DNA of 64,000 nt from Paracoccaceae bacterium (GCA_029244725.1 JAQWQJ010000089.1:248001-312000), one strand, 5' to 3'; positions 8,011 through 16,495 are shown, counted from the first letter of the stretch. Notes: generated by a model from the sequence alone, not told the origin. Numbers and translations: made by a program.

Positions 8011-9444
8011 ATGCTTCGTAGACTCAGAGAACTCAGACCAAGCTACAGTCAAAAAATATCGCTTCTCGCGACGTTGCCAATGATCATTGCTGTGGCTGCG
8101 ATCTCGGTTCTTGTTGCCGTTCAATCCAGCGAAATGGCGGAACGTGAAATCCAATCGCTTGAGGCCGAGCTTATCGAAGCAAAAAAGGCTGAGCTTAGAA
8201 ACTACGTCACCCAAGCAAAGAATGGTTTTTACTATATATACGGCAACGCAGCGCCAGATGATGAAGAAGCAAAGAAGCAGGTCATGCAAATTCTGGCGGC
8301 GATGATCTACGGCGACGAAGGTTTTTTCTTTGTGTACGAATATGACGGCACAAATATCGTCAGCCCAAGGCAAACCGAATTCATCAACAACAATTGGATT
8401 GATCTTACTGACAGTCAAGGAACTAAAGTAGTTGATAAATTGATCAAGACCGCCCGCCAAGGTGCTGGATATGTTGAACATTTATGGCCAAAACCTACCA
8501 CAGGTGAAGAGGCCGAGATGGTATCATATGTCACCGGCTTCCAAAGTTGGCGTTGGGCTGTGGGGACCGGTGTTTTCATTGACGATGTCCTCGCAAGTGG
8601 CGCCGCCGCCCGTGCCGAGGTTGAAGCACGTGTGCAAAGAACCTTCTACTACATCGGTGCTATTACCGTGGGCGCAATCCTTTTGGTCTTTGGTTCAGGC
8701 TTGTTTTTGAACATCCGAGAGCGTCGATTGGCCGACGCCAAACTAAAAGAACTCACTCAACGGGTTTTTGATGCTCAGGAAGAAGAGCGCGGCCGTGTTG
8801 CACGTGAACTTCACGATGGTATTTCTCAGAATATCGTTGGCGTTCGATATGCGCTGGAAATTGCCAAACGTCGCATGATTTCTGGCGATGAACGTGCCGT
8901 CGAAAATTTGAATAAAGGCATCGACAATTTAGCGACTGCGGCACTGGAAGTGCGCAGGATCAGCCACGATCTTCGTCCCGGAGTTCTCGACGATCTTGGC
9001 CTTGGACCCGCAATCAAAACTCTAGCTGAAGAGTTTTCAAATCGAACCGGCATAAAGGTTTCTGTGGACACGGTGGTGTTTCGTAACCGGCTTGACCAAG
9101 ATTCCAAAATCGCGCTTTTCCGTATCGCACAAGAAGCACTGACGAATATCGAACGACATTCAGATGCGACTTCTGTTGTTATTGACGTCCGCGGTAATCG
9201 CAGTGGCGCGTTATTGCGCGTGTCTGACAACGGGAAAGGTATGAAAGTCGGTAAAACTGGCGGAGCCCCGACGACCGGCATCGGCCTTAAAAACATGCAG
9301 GAACGCATCGAGCAGCTTGAGGGAACGTTGAAAATCTCGTCGTCAAGCCGCGGAACTGTCATTGATGCGCGCGTTCCCCTTAGCCATATGCTATCGCCGA
9401 CGAGCGACAGTGTATCCACAAACATTGAAAGCGCTGCAGAATGA
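8011..9444 (+). CDS. Cache-domain sensor histidine kinase (HisKA_3 type)
   Basis: A 477-residue membrane kinase. TM1 lies at about 18-38 and TM2 at about 213-235. Between them is a periplasmic single-Cache domain with the usual blocks GDEGFFFVYEYDGTNIVSP and YVTGFQSWRWAVGTGVFIDD. The cytoplasmic part has a NarX/DegS-type dimerisation box ARELHDGISQN with phospho-acceptor His268, and an HATPase domain with an N-box (AQEALTNIERHS), a G1 box (SDNGKGM) and a G2 box (GIGLKNMQERI). Single-Cache domains often bind small carboxylates, which fits control of the divergent TRAP operon (inference). The stop overlaps the regulator start as ATGA, so the two are translationally coupled. Confidence 0.93.
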   Translation: MLRRLRELRPSYSQKISLLATLPMIIAVAAISVLVAVQSSEMAEREIQSLEAELIEAKKAELRNYVTQAKNGFYYIYGNAAPDDEEAKKQVMQILAAMIYGDEGFFFVYEYDGTNIVSPRQTEFINNNWIDLTDSQGTKVVDKLIKTARQGAGYVEHLWPKPTTGEEAEMVSYVTGFQSWRWAVGTGVFIDDVLASGAAARAEVEARVQRTFYYIGAITVGAILLVFGSGLFLNIRERRLADAKLKELTQRVFDAQEEERGRVARELHDGISQNIVGVRYALEIAKRRMISGDERAVENLNKGIDNLATAALEVRRISHDLRPGVLDDLGLGPAIKTLAEEFSNRTGIKVSVDTVVFRNRLDQDSKIALFRIAQEALTNIERHSDATSVVIDVRGNRSGALLRVSDNGKGMKVGKTGGAPTTGIGLKNMQERIEQLEGTLKISSSSRGTVIDARVPLSHMLSPTSDSVSTNIESAAE

Positions 9445-10088
9445 CCCAGAAGATCAGACTTATCATTGTAGACGATCACCCAATGGTGGCTGAAGGCATT
9501 GAGGCACTGCTGGAAAGCTATGACGACATTGATGTTTTGGCGACACTCAGTGACGGAAAACAGGCTGTTCAAGTTGCTACTGAATTGCAGCCAGATGTCA
9601 TTTTGATGGACTTAAACATGCCAAAAGTCAGCGGGCTGGCGGCGACCGAGATGATCTTGGAAACTTGTCCTGACACACGGGTGCTGATCTTATCGATGCA
9701 CGACTCGCCGGAATACATATCTACCGCCCTTAACCACGGCGCGATGGGGTACATTCTAAAAGACGTGCCAACCGAGGAAATCAAACTGGCAGTAGATACA
9801 GTCGCCGCGGGAACACGGTACTTATGTGAAGGTGCCAAAAATTCGATAGCGCCCAACGAAGATGAAACTGAACGCGAACCGCTAACCAACCGTGAGCAAA
9901 ATATCCTTTTGCAATTGGCCCAAGGCATGTCCAACAAAGAGGTTGCCCTAAAGCTAGAAATCTCAGTCCGGACCGTTGAAACCCATCGGCGTAACATTAA
10001 GCGCAAGCTTGGAATTTCCTCGACCGCAGGGCTGACCCGTTATGCGCTAGAGCATGGTGTGCTTCAGGGAACCGGCGTCGACATCTAG
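9441..10088 (+). CDS. NarL/FixJ-type response regulator
   Basis: A 215-residue regulator. The receiver domain has the acidic pair Asp11-Asp12 and phospho-acceptor Asp57 (ILMDLNMPKVSG), with the switch lysine in YILKDVP. The C-terminal LuxR-type helix-turn-helix is clear: LTNREQNILLQLAQGMSNKE and ISVRTVETHRRNIKRKLG. It is the partner of the upstream Cache kinase, with a 4-base overlap. The pair probably controls the dctPQM-like operon on the opposite strand. The last 4 bases overlap the end of the convergent oxygenase gene. Confidence 0.94.
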   Translation: MTQKIRLIIVDDHPMVAEGIEALLESYDDIDVLATLSDGKQAVQVATELQPDVILMDLNMPKVSGLAATEMILETCPDTRVLILSMHDSPEYISTALNHGAMGYILKDVPTEEIKLAVDTVAAGTRYLCEGAKNSIAPNEDETEREPLTNREQNILLQLAQGMSNKEVALKLEISVRTVETHRRNIKRKLGISSTAGLTRYALEHGVLQGTGVDI

Positions 10089-10932
10089 TCGATCAAGTTA
10101 TCTTCGCGAAGGCCTGCCCTGTCGCAATGATGCTTTAATACTCGGCCATATAACTGTCGTGTTCGTTCAACACTTCCGCACATTCCTTCGCGCTCGACGA
10201 ACGAAAAGATGCCAACATACCTTCGCCGATCACCTTGAACTGGGTTCACTTTGTGGAGCGAATATCTGCCTTTGAAAATCTGTAAGTCGCCTGGCTCTAG
10301 CACCAACTGTGTCACCCGTGTTCTATCGCCATTCAACACCTCGCTAACGTCGTCAAAACGCTCGTCAGTCGGGGTGCGCAGCATAGGCACGTATTCAAAT
10401 TCTCCGCCCGATTGGGCGTTTTGTATGCCAAGTGTTACCGTGAAATTGTTGGTGTCGTAATGCCAAGGAAAGCCGTCACCACCTTCGACCATATTAATGA
10501 TCACATCAGCCAATGGATCGTCATATCGGAAAAACCTGTCCTCAGGCTCTTCAAGCGCATTTCGAATGAATGGCATGAAATGCTCCCATTCATAGATATT
10601 CCGTAAAGGGCTTTTCTTGCCAAAATTATCGGCGGGTATGAAACCATTTGAGCGATCAAGAATTGCCGCAAAGGATGTGTCGAAGGCAAAGATGGATCGT
10701 CCTTGGTAAACGACACATTGGTTCTGTTGAAAGATCGATGCGCTTTGTGCGCAACGCTGTCCCCTTCGGCGGCAAGAATCTCAACCCCTTTTTCATGGAC
10801 AAACCCTTTGAGAACGGCGCATCCGTCTTTGTTTATTTGCGTGTGAATATTGGCCAACAAATCTGCATAAGACTTGCTGGTAGGAAGATCCAAAGGATAG
10901 CGGCCCAAGTCTACAAGCGAACTAATATGCAT
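10085..10932 (-). pseudogene. Fe(II)/2-oxoglutarate oxygenase, split by a frameshift
   Basis: Two overlapping reading frames together make one oxygenase of about 280 residues. The first (from an ATG at 10932, with GGAAGGA upstream) encodes the N-terminal half up to DDPSLPSTHPLR. The second frame, offset by -1 near base 10660, continues with ILDRSNGFIPADNFG and runs to 10085. The C-terminal half has the iron triad: HxD in GFPWHYDTNNF and the distal His in SLHKVNPVQGDRRRYVG, whose Arg would hold 2-oxoglutarate. GGEFEYVP and the overall pattern resemble the BesD-like amino-acid halogenase/hydroxylase superfamily; the intact Asp argues for hydroxylation. A single missing base, natural or a sequencing error, explains the break. 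Translation from the internal ATG at 10576 would keep the triad but lose the N-terminus. Confidence 0.75.
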
Positions 10933-11131
10933 TTGCAACGATCCTTCCCCGTTTAGAAATCATCGAAACAGTGAATCAAACATGGTTCTATTCCATAAAA
11001 GACCACCCTAGTCGCTTTCAAACGACCCAATTGCGACGGCGATTTTTGCCAAAATTCTGTTTTATGCCCAAAATTTGTAAGAAAAGTACAAAATTACGCC
11101 ATCAAACGACACTTATATAGAAATATCCCTG

Positions 11132-11160
11132 TTGACGCTCTCTGGCGCCGGCAATAGTGT
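11132..11160 (+). promoter_or_regulatory. Probable sigma-70 promoter of the ilv operon
   Basis: TTGACG (11132-11137), 17-base spacer, TAGTGT (11155-11160). This would start transcription near 11167, about 20 bases before the leader-peptide start codon. Confidence 0.55.
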
Positions 11161-11186
11161 GCCGCACAGCAGCAAGGAGAAGCAAT

Positions 11187-11234
11187 TTGACCAAACTTGT
11201 GGTCATTGTCGAAAAATCGCGCATGGGCCGGTAA
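11187..11234 (+). CDS. Branched-chain amino acid leader peptide of the ilvIH attenuator
   Basis: A 15-codon reading frame starting with TTG and preceded by AAGGAG at 7-base spacing. The peptide is MTKLVVIVEKSRMGR: a run of Leu-Val-Val-Ile-Val (codons 4-8), the three amino acids made through acetolactate synthase. It is followed by mutually exclusive RNA pairings and a terminator ahead of ilvI. This is the classical attenuation layout: ribosomes stall at the control codons when charged Leu, Val or Ile tRNA is scarce. It is too short for ordinary ORF calling. Supported by codons, ribosome binding site and context; no homology is claimed. Confidence 0.75.
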   Translation: MTKLVVIVEKSRMGR

Positions 11235-11288
11235 CGGATCCCTTAGAGGAAACCATGCGCCCCCGAAATTGAACGGGGGCTTTTTTTT
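11219..11288 (+). terminator. ilvIH attenuator: terminator and competing stem
   Basis: The terminator is a 7-bp GC stem (11259-11265 with 11274-11280) with an 8-base loop and a run of eight T (11281-11288). An alternative 8-bp pairing, GCGCATGG (11219-11226) with CCATGCGC (11253-11260), overlaps the base of the terminator stem and uses sequence at the end of the leader peptide frame. Ribosome position on the leader peptide can therefore choose between the structures. Which pairing acts as antiterminator would need folding analysis. Confidence 0.75.
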
Positions 11289-11346
11289 GAGGCTAAACTG
11301 AAACGAATTCTGCGAAATGCAGGGTGTCATAAATTTGGAGATCACA

Positions 11347-13098
11347 ATGACACGTCAGATGACCGGAGCGAAAATGGTAGTACAGGCCCTTAAAGATCAG
11401 GGCGTGGACGTCGTATTCGGATACCCCGGGGGCGCGGTCCTACCGATTTACGATGAAATATTTCAGCAAAATGATATTCAACATATTTTAGTGCGTCACG
11501 AACAGGGCGCGGTTCACGCGGCCGAGGGCTACGCACGTTCGACGGGCAAACCCGGTGTTGTTCTTGTGACTTCTGGTCCAGGTGCGACGAATGCTGTGAC
11601 CGGCCTGACCGACGCGTTGCTCGACTCTATCCCTATCGTTGTTCTGACGGGTCAAGTTCCGACCTTTATGATCGGTTCTGATGCGTTTCAGGAAGCCGAC
11701 ACCGTTGGCATCACGCGCCCATGCACCAAACACAATTGGCTTGTGAAAGAAACGTCGCGCCTTGCAGGTACGATCCACGAGGCATTCCATGTCGCGACTT
11801 CGGGTCGTCCGGGGCCGGTTCTGATCGACATTCCAAAAGACGTTCAATTTGCCACTGACGAATACACCACCCCAACACCTGCACGCAGCCACTATCAGCC
11901 TCAGGTTAAGGGCGATATGGCTACAATCACCGATTTGGTCGAGGCCATGGAAAAGGCTGAACGTCCGGTGTTCTACACAGGTGGCGGCGTGATCAACTCT
12001 GGCAATTCCGCCAGCATCTTGTTGCGCGAAATAGTCGAGGCTACAGGCTTTCCCATCACGTCCACCCTCATGGGACTTGGCGCATATCCTGCGTCTGGCA
12101 AAAAATGGATCGGCATGCTGGGGATGCACGGTCTCTATGAGGCCAACATGGCCATGCATGGTTGTGATCTTATGATCAACATCGGTGCTCGATTTGACGA
12201 TCGGATCACGGGTCTGCTCGACGCGTTTAGCCCGAACTCTAAAAAGGCGCACATCGACATCGATCCCTCGTCGATCAACAAGGTTATTCGCGTAGATTTC
12301 CCAATCGTCGGCGACGTTGCGCATGTTCTTGAAGATATGTTGAACATTTGGAAGGCACGTGGACGCAAAACCAACTCGTCGGCTGTCGCTAAATGGTGGT
12401 CTCAGATTGAAGAGTGGCAAAGCGTTGATTGTCTTGCTTACAAGCAGGCGCCTGGCACAATTCGCCCGCAGCACGCATTGGCGCGTCTTGAAGCACTTAC
12501 GAAAGACCACGACCGTTATATCTGCACCGAAGTTGGTCAACACCAAATGTGGGCGGCGCAATACCTCAACTTTGAAGACCCCAACCGCTTTATGACTTCG
12601 GGTGGTCTTGGCACAATGGGATATGGCTTTCCTTCATCTGTTGGCGTTCAAATGGCACACCGCGACTCTTTGGTGATCAACGTTGCTGGTGAGGCGTCTT
12701 GGCTGATGAACATGCAGGAAATGGGCACGGCCGTTCAGTACCGCCTGCCCGTCAAACAGTTCATTTTGAACAACGAGCGTCTTGGTATGGTCCGCCAATG
12801 GCAGGAACTTTTGCACGGTGAGCGTTATTCGCAATCTTGGTCAGAAGCGCTGCCTGACTTCGTAAAATTGGCCGAGGCTTTTGGGGCCAAAGGTATCCTT
12901 TGCGACAACGAAGCCGATCTTGATGAAGCGATCCTTGAGATGATTAATCACGATGGTCCAGTAATCTTTGATTGCTTGGTCGAAAAGCATGAGAACTGCC
13001 TGCCGATGATCCCGTCAGGGGAACCTCATAACAAGATGCTTTTGCCCAATGCGAGCACACAAGACGCTATCGGTTCGTCTGGCGCGGTTATGGTTTAA
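11347..13098 (+). CDS. ilvI: Acetolactate synthase large (catalytic) subunit
   Basis: The 583-residue thiamine-diphosphate enzyme makes acetolactate and acetohydroxybutyrate, the first common step to Val, Leu and Ile. It has FGYPGGAVLPIYDEIF at the N-terminus, the catalytic Glu in RHEQGAVHAAEGYA, the central FAD domain region (LGMLGMHG) and the C-terminal ThDP domain with SGGLGTMGYGFP. The usual GDGSF of the ThDP site reads GEASW here, a variant I recall from Rhodobacteraceae. Start chosen at the ATG at 11347 with GGAG upstream; a frame-compatible ATG at 11317 has no ribosome site. Controlled by the upstream attenuator. The small subunit gene follows only after an intervening ATP-grasp gene. 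Confidence 0.95.
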   Translation: MTRQMTGAKMVVQALKDQGVDVVFGYPGGAVLPIYDEIFQQNDIQHILVRHEQGAVHAAEGYARSTGKPGVVLVTSGPGATNAVTGLTDALLDSIPIVVLTGQVPTFMIGSDAFQEADTVGITRPCTKHNWLVKETSRLAGTIHEAFHVATSGRPGPVLIDIPKDVQFATDEYTTPTPARSHYQPQVKGDMATITDLVEAMEKAERPVFYTGGGVINSGNSASILLREIVEATGFPITSTLMGLGAYPASGKKWIGMLGMHGLYEANMAMHGCDLMINIGARFDDRITGLLDAFSPNSKKAHIDIDPSSINKVIRVDFPIVGDVAHVLEDMLNIWKARGRKTNSSAVAKWWSQIEEWQSVDCLAYKQAPGTIRPQHALARLEALTKDHDRYICTEVGQHQMWAAQYLNFEDPNRFMTSGGLGTMGYGFPSSVGVQMAHRDSLVINVAGEASWLMNMQEMGTAVQYRLPVKQFILNNERLGMVRQWQELLHGERYSQSWSEALPDFVKLAEAFGAKGILCDNEADLDEAILEMINHDGPVIFDCLVEKHENCLPMIPSGEPHNKMLLPNASTQDAIGSSGAVMV

Positions 13099-13110
13099 GC
13101 AGCTGAGCTG

Positions 13111-14424
13111 ATGTCCGAGCCGTTTACACTATCAGGCCCGCGTGGCGAAAATGAATCCCCAGAGGAATATTCACTTCGGGGCCAATATCTGCTGAGTGCA
13201 GGGAAGTTTGAAGAAGCTATCACGATACTTCAGGAAGCAGCAGAGCTGCTTCCAAACAACCGTAAAACCCAGTTGGCCTTTGCAGGTCTATTGACGAAAT
13301 TCAAACATTCAAAGGCTGCGCGGGATTCTTATCGTGCGTTTGTGGAACGGAATCCGCTGGGCGTTGCCCCCAAAGGTCGACACGAAAAGGATCCGCTGCT
13401 GTTGGTTGTGCGAGGTTTTGACAAAACCCGCCCGACTATCGGATTACGATCAAGCGGTGAGTACAAACCAAAACTACGTGGCGGTCATTATACGATCCAG
13501 TATCTTCTGCCCCGCGAAGCTGTTCCACGCCAGGCATTTACGATTCCAGGTAAATTGGGCGTCGACGAAGCATTGCTGCCAGATTTCGACGTAATGCTAA
13601 ACACCATCGCTGAACCCGATATTGAAGGTGCCTCGCTTACATCACTGCAAAACTATTTGGATCAAAACCCAACGACGACCATTATCAACTCACCAGAGCC
13701 GGTTTGGCAAACAGCGCGTGATCGAAACTATGAGCGCCTCGATGGGCTTGCGGATTTCACATTCCCAAAGACCGTCCGCTTCAAAGTCAAAAACGCAGGG
13801 CCCGGTGAATTCGCTGAAAACCTGAATAGGCTTGAAATGACAACGCCCGTGATTGTTCGTCGTGTGGGTACTCAAACAGGTCGAACGACACAGTTGATTA
13901 CCGGCGGTCATGACCTGATGAACTATGCCCGAAAGCCACTATCGGGTGAGTTCTATGCCATTTCCTATCGAGAAATCCTTTGGCAGAATGAGTACTTTCG
14001 CAAACTTCGTTTGTTTTGCATCGACGGCGAATATTACCCAGTCGTATGCCATCTAGATAAAGTCTGGAACGTACACGGCGGCAATCGCAAAGAGATCATG
14101 CGCGGCGACGAAGGTCTGCAGGCGCAGGAAAAGGCATTTTTGGCCAATTGGAAGGATTACGTCGGGCAAGGCAACGCCGACATCCTCTATAAAATTGCAG
14201 AAGCTACCAATCTCGAGTTTTTTGGCATCGACTTCACGGTCGACAATGACGGTAAGATCTTCATCTACGAATTGAACCCGTCAATGCGTCACAGCTTTGA
14301 TCACGCCAGAAACTTTCCGTATAAAATGCCATATGATCAAGCAACGTCAGATGCGTTTGAGAAAATGGTCTTGGATCGCGTCAAAACCGCTTACATATCT
14401 AAAAGAGGTTTAAATGCGCGATAA
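13111..14424 (+). CDS. TPR plus ATP-grasp domain protein between ilvI and ilvH
   Basis: A 437-residue protein whose gene starts 12 bases after ilvI. Residues about 20-85 form two or three tetratricopeptide-like helices (LRGQYLLSAGKFEEAITILQ, then ELLPNNRKTQLAFAGLL). The C-terminal half looks like an ATP-grasp fold: VIVRRVGTQTGRTTQLI, a strand with RLFCIDGEYYPVVCHL, FFGIDFTVDNDGKIFIYE and the metal-binding ELNPSMR (387-393). ATP-grasp enzymes form acyl-phosphate intermediates and join them to amines or thiols, but substrates cannot be read from the sequence. Its place inside the acetolactate synthase operon is conspicuous. It could be an amino-acid or peptide ligase or an operon passenger. Confidence 0.75.
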   Translation: MSEPFTLSGPRGENESPEEYSLRGQYLLSAGKFEEAITILQEAAELLPNNRKTQLAFAGLLTKFKHSKAARDSYRAFVERNPLGVAPKGRHEKDPLLLVVRGFDKTRPTIGLRSSGEYKPKLRGGHYTIQYLLPREAVPRQAFTIPGKLGVDEALLPDFDVMLNTIAEPDIEGASLTSLQNYLDQNPTTTIINSPEPVWQTARDRNYERLDGLADFTFPKTVRFKVKNAGPGEFAENLNRLEMTTPVIVRRVGTQTGRTTQLITGGHDLMNYARKPLSGEFYAISYREILWQNEYFRKLRLFCIDGEYYPVVCHLDKVWNVHGGNRKEIMRGDEGLQAQEKAFLANWKDYVGQGNADILYKIAEATNLEFFGIDFTVDNDGKIFIYELNPSMRHSFDHARNFPYKMPYDQATSDAFEKMVLDRVKTAYISKRGLNAR

Positions 14425-14507
14425 TCACTCAACGCTTTCTACGGACGGCAAAATATCCGATAAAACTCTAAGAATTCAACACTTTAAGTCCCACAAGGAA
14501 TGATCCC

Positions 14508-15071
14508 ATGGCTGCACTACACATAAAAAAAGGCTCCAACAAACATTCCGCGTATAATTTACGCCCAAACTTTAGTGACACTCAGGAAAGCCACACGCTA
14601 GCGGTCATCGTTGAGAATGAGCCGGGTGTCCTTGCGAGGGTCATAGGGCTATTCTCGGGACGTGGGTACAACATCGACAGCTTAACAGTTGCTGAAGTTG
14701 ATCACACAGGCCACCTTTCCCGCATCACCGTTGTGACAACTGGAACACCTCAAGTGATTGAGCAGATCAAAGCGCAGCTAACGCGTATCGTATCTGTTCA
14801 CGAAGTCCATGATCTTACGGTTGAGGGTGCTGCCGTTGAACGAGAGTTGGCATTAATCAAAGTTGCCGGCACTGGCGAAAAACGGGTTGAGGCTTTGAGA
14901 TTGGCTGACATCTTTCGTGCCAGCGTCGTCGACAGCACCCTTCAGAGCTTTGTCTTCGAACTAACCGGCACGCCTGATAAAATTGACGCGTTTTCTGATC
15001 TTATGCGCCCGCTAGGGCTGCAAGAGGTCGCACGGACCGGGGTTGCGGCGCTTTCGCGCGGAACGGAATAA
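14508..15071 (+). CDS. ilvH: Acetolactate synthase small (regulatory) subunit
   Basis: A 187-residue regulatory subunit with an N-terminal ACT domain (HTLAVIVENEPGVLARVIG and RGYNIDSLTVAEVDH, about 29-66), which binds valine for feedback inhibition, and the typical C-terminal domain (ELALIKVAG, LADIFRASVVDST, ELTGTPDKIDAF, GVAALSRG). It activates IlvI. An AAGGA-type ribosome site precedes the ATG at 14508. An 83-base gap follows the ATP-grasp gene, so it is probably in the same transcript. Its last 71 bases are overlapped by an antisense gene. Confidence 0.95.
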   Translation: MAALHIKKGSNKHSAYNLRPNFSDTQESHTLAVIVENEPGVLARVIGLFSGRGYNIDSLTVAEVDHTGHLSRITVVTTGTPQVIEQIKAQLTRIVSVHEVHDLTVEGAAVERELALIKVAGTGEKRVEALRLADIFRASVVDSTLQSFVFELTGTPDKIDAFSDLMRPLGLQEVARTGVAALSRGTE

Positions 15072-15366
15072 TCTCAGCACCTTCATCTCTGATCGGCACG
15101 GAACTGGTTTTGTGCTGATCATTGTCGGATCTCAATGTTTCGTTCAGACCTTGATACCCGTTTTCCTCAACTACTTTGAGATTCTCTGCAAATCGCAAAC
15201 GACTTTGCATACGCAAACTAAAGCTCACCAAATCGCCCGCCTCGAGATCAAGATCAGAACAAATTTCCGCCTGATCACCAGTGACATAGGCTAATTTACC
15301 CTGATCCTCACACCAGATCACAGCCTTACCAACTTGTTGGTCACTCCACAAAACTACACCCATCAT
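15001..15366 (-). CDS. Small OB-fold/cold-shock-like protein
   Basis: A 121-residue frame with a strong ribosome site (GGAGGG, 8 bases from the ATG at 15366). The N-terminal 70 residues look like a remote cold-shock or OB domain: GVVLWSDQQVGKAVIWC, then LAYVTGD and LEAGDLVSFSLRMQ, with the spacing of beta strands in CspA but without the aromatic RNP motifs. The rest is basic and proline-rich, ending in a hydrophobic tail. Its final 71 bases run antisense through the end of ilvH. I believe similar small proteins exist in Rhodobacteraceae, but no name applies. The coding call rests on ribosome site and composition. Confidence 0.6.
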   Translation of the reverse strand: MMGVVLWSDQQVGKAVIWCEDQGKLAYVTGDQAEICSDLDLEAGDLVSFSLRMQSRLRFAENLKVVEENGYQGLNETLRSDNDQHKTSSVPIRDEGAEIIPFRAKAPQPRSVRPLAALAGA

Positions 15367-15484
15367 CTTGCCTGCCCTCCATCTTGGTCGCTGGTTAATG
15401 ATGTCCTACGATTATCTGTTTGAAAATTATGAGTTCCGCGTCTTCGCTCTTGAATTTGTGTCGAACAAAGTGAATGGTGTAGCT

Positions 15485-15528
15485 AATTAGCGCCACTCAT
15501 GACGCCAATTAGCACCACTCACGGCGCA
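15485..15528. repeat. Tandem 22-bp repeat upstream of the XRE regulator
   Basis: Two adjacent 22-base units (15485-15506, 15507-15528) match at 18 of 22 positions, each beginning AATTAGC and containing CCACTCA. They lie about 60 bases before the regulator start and could be operator half-sites for autoregulation. Confidence 0.5.
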
Positions 15529-15588
15529 TACCTACCAATTCGGGCAATTTTAGCTTGGATAGTACGACATAACAGATCTGGAGAAATC

Positions 15589-16404
15589 GTGACAAACACG
15601 GTCAAAACCACAAAATCGCCGAGTCCAACGGAACTTCGCGAAGTTTTCGGAGAGAATCTCCGTAAGCTATCGAAATCGCACGATTCGATTGCCGGCTTAT
15701 GCCGCGAACTGCAAATAAACCGCACCCAATTCAATCGTTACCTATCAGGTGAAAGCTTCCCACGGCCCGATATTCTGCATCGTATCGCGACTTTTTTTGG
15801 ATGTGACGCAAGAATACTCTTAGAGCCCGTTGATGACATTGATCACCCTTCTCAAGATCTTTTACATCATCCAGTTTTGAATGATTTCTTCGGACAGCAG
15901 ATTACCAATGTTCCCGAAACGATGTTCCCAAATGGGTTTTACAGGTTTTCACGTCCCAGTTTTGTTGAGCCTAACCAGTTTATTCAGGCCCTCGTCATGG
16001 TATGGCGCGTCGATGGTTTTTGCTTTGTGCGCGGCCTTGAAGCTAAGGCTGCGTTTAAGCAACAAGGCCTACCGTGGGACGTGAAATCACGCGAATATCG
16101 CGGGACAGTTATGATGCAAGAAGAGGGCATCACCATGCTTTCGTCGCGCCGAAACGCGACCACGTGTTCCTTCGGATTTCTCAACAAGGTGCCGTCGTTC
16201 CAAAGCAATTTCTGGGTCGGGTTTGCGACCCGTACAGTACAGGAAGGGATCGACGGAAGCCGCGCGGTTCGCATGGTGTTTGAACACTTAGATCGCGATA
16301 CCGGACTTATCCTCAACGCTGCGCGCCACATCGGTTTTTGCACTGAGGACGACCTACCCCCATTCCATAAACGCCTGTTGCGCACCAATGAGGCATTTAA
16401 GTAG
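15589..16404 (+). CDS. XRE family transcriptional regulator
   Basis: With the GTG start at 15589 (GGAG five bases upstream) the protein has 271 residues; an upstream ATG at 15499 overlaps the tandem repeats and is less likely. A helix-turn-helix of the Cro/CI type covers about residues 20-78 (LREVFGENLRKLSK, LCRELQINRTQFNRYLSG, DILHRIATFFG). The remaining 190 residues have no domain I recognise and may bind an effector. The gene is immediately upstream of the Rieske oxygenase on the same strand, 91 bases away, so control of that oxygenase is plausible (inference). Confidence 0.8.
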   Translation: MTNTVKTTKSPSPTELREVFGENLRKLSKSHDSIAGLCRELQINRTQFNRYLSGESFPRPDILHRIATFFGCDARILLEPVDDIDHPSQDLLHHPVLNDFFGQQITNVPETMFPNGFYRFSRPSFVEPNQFIQALVMVWRVDGFCFVRGLEAKAAFKQQGLPWDVKSREYRGTVMMQEEGITMLSSRRNATTCSFGFLNKVPSFQSNFWVGFATRTVQEGIDGSRAVRMVFEHLDRDTGLILNAARHIGFCTEDDLPPFHKRLLRTNEAFK

Positions 16405-16495
16405 AATTCGGCCACACCGACATTTTGGTCGCAAAAATGATATTCGCTATAGCCTGCCTGACTTACCGTTTTCGTGAAGTCAGGAGATTCTTGCA

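Noticed and set aside
8826-9572. 248-codon open frame antisense to the histidine kinase
   Set aside because: Serine- and arginine-rich translation typical of a shadow frame; the kinase motifs on the forward strand are unambiguous.
11488-12561. 357-codon open frame antisense to ilvI
   Set aside because: It lies wholly inside a well-supported gene, has no ribosome site or family character, and reflects codon bias of the opposite strand.
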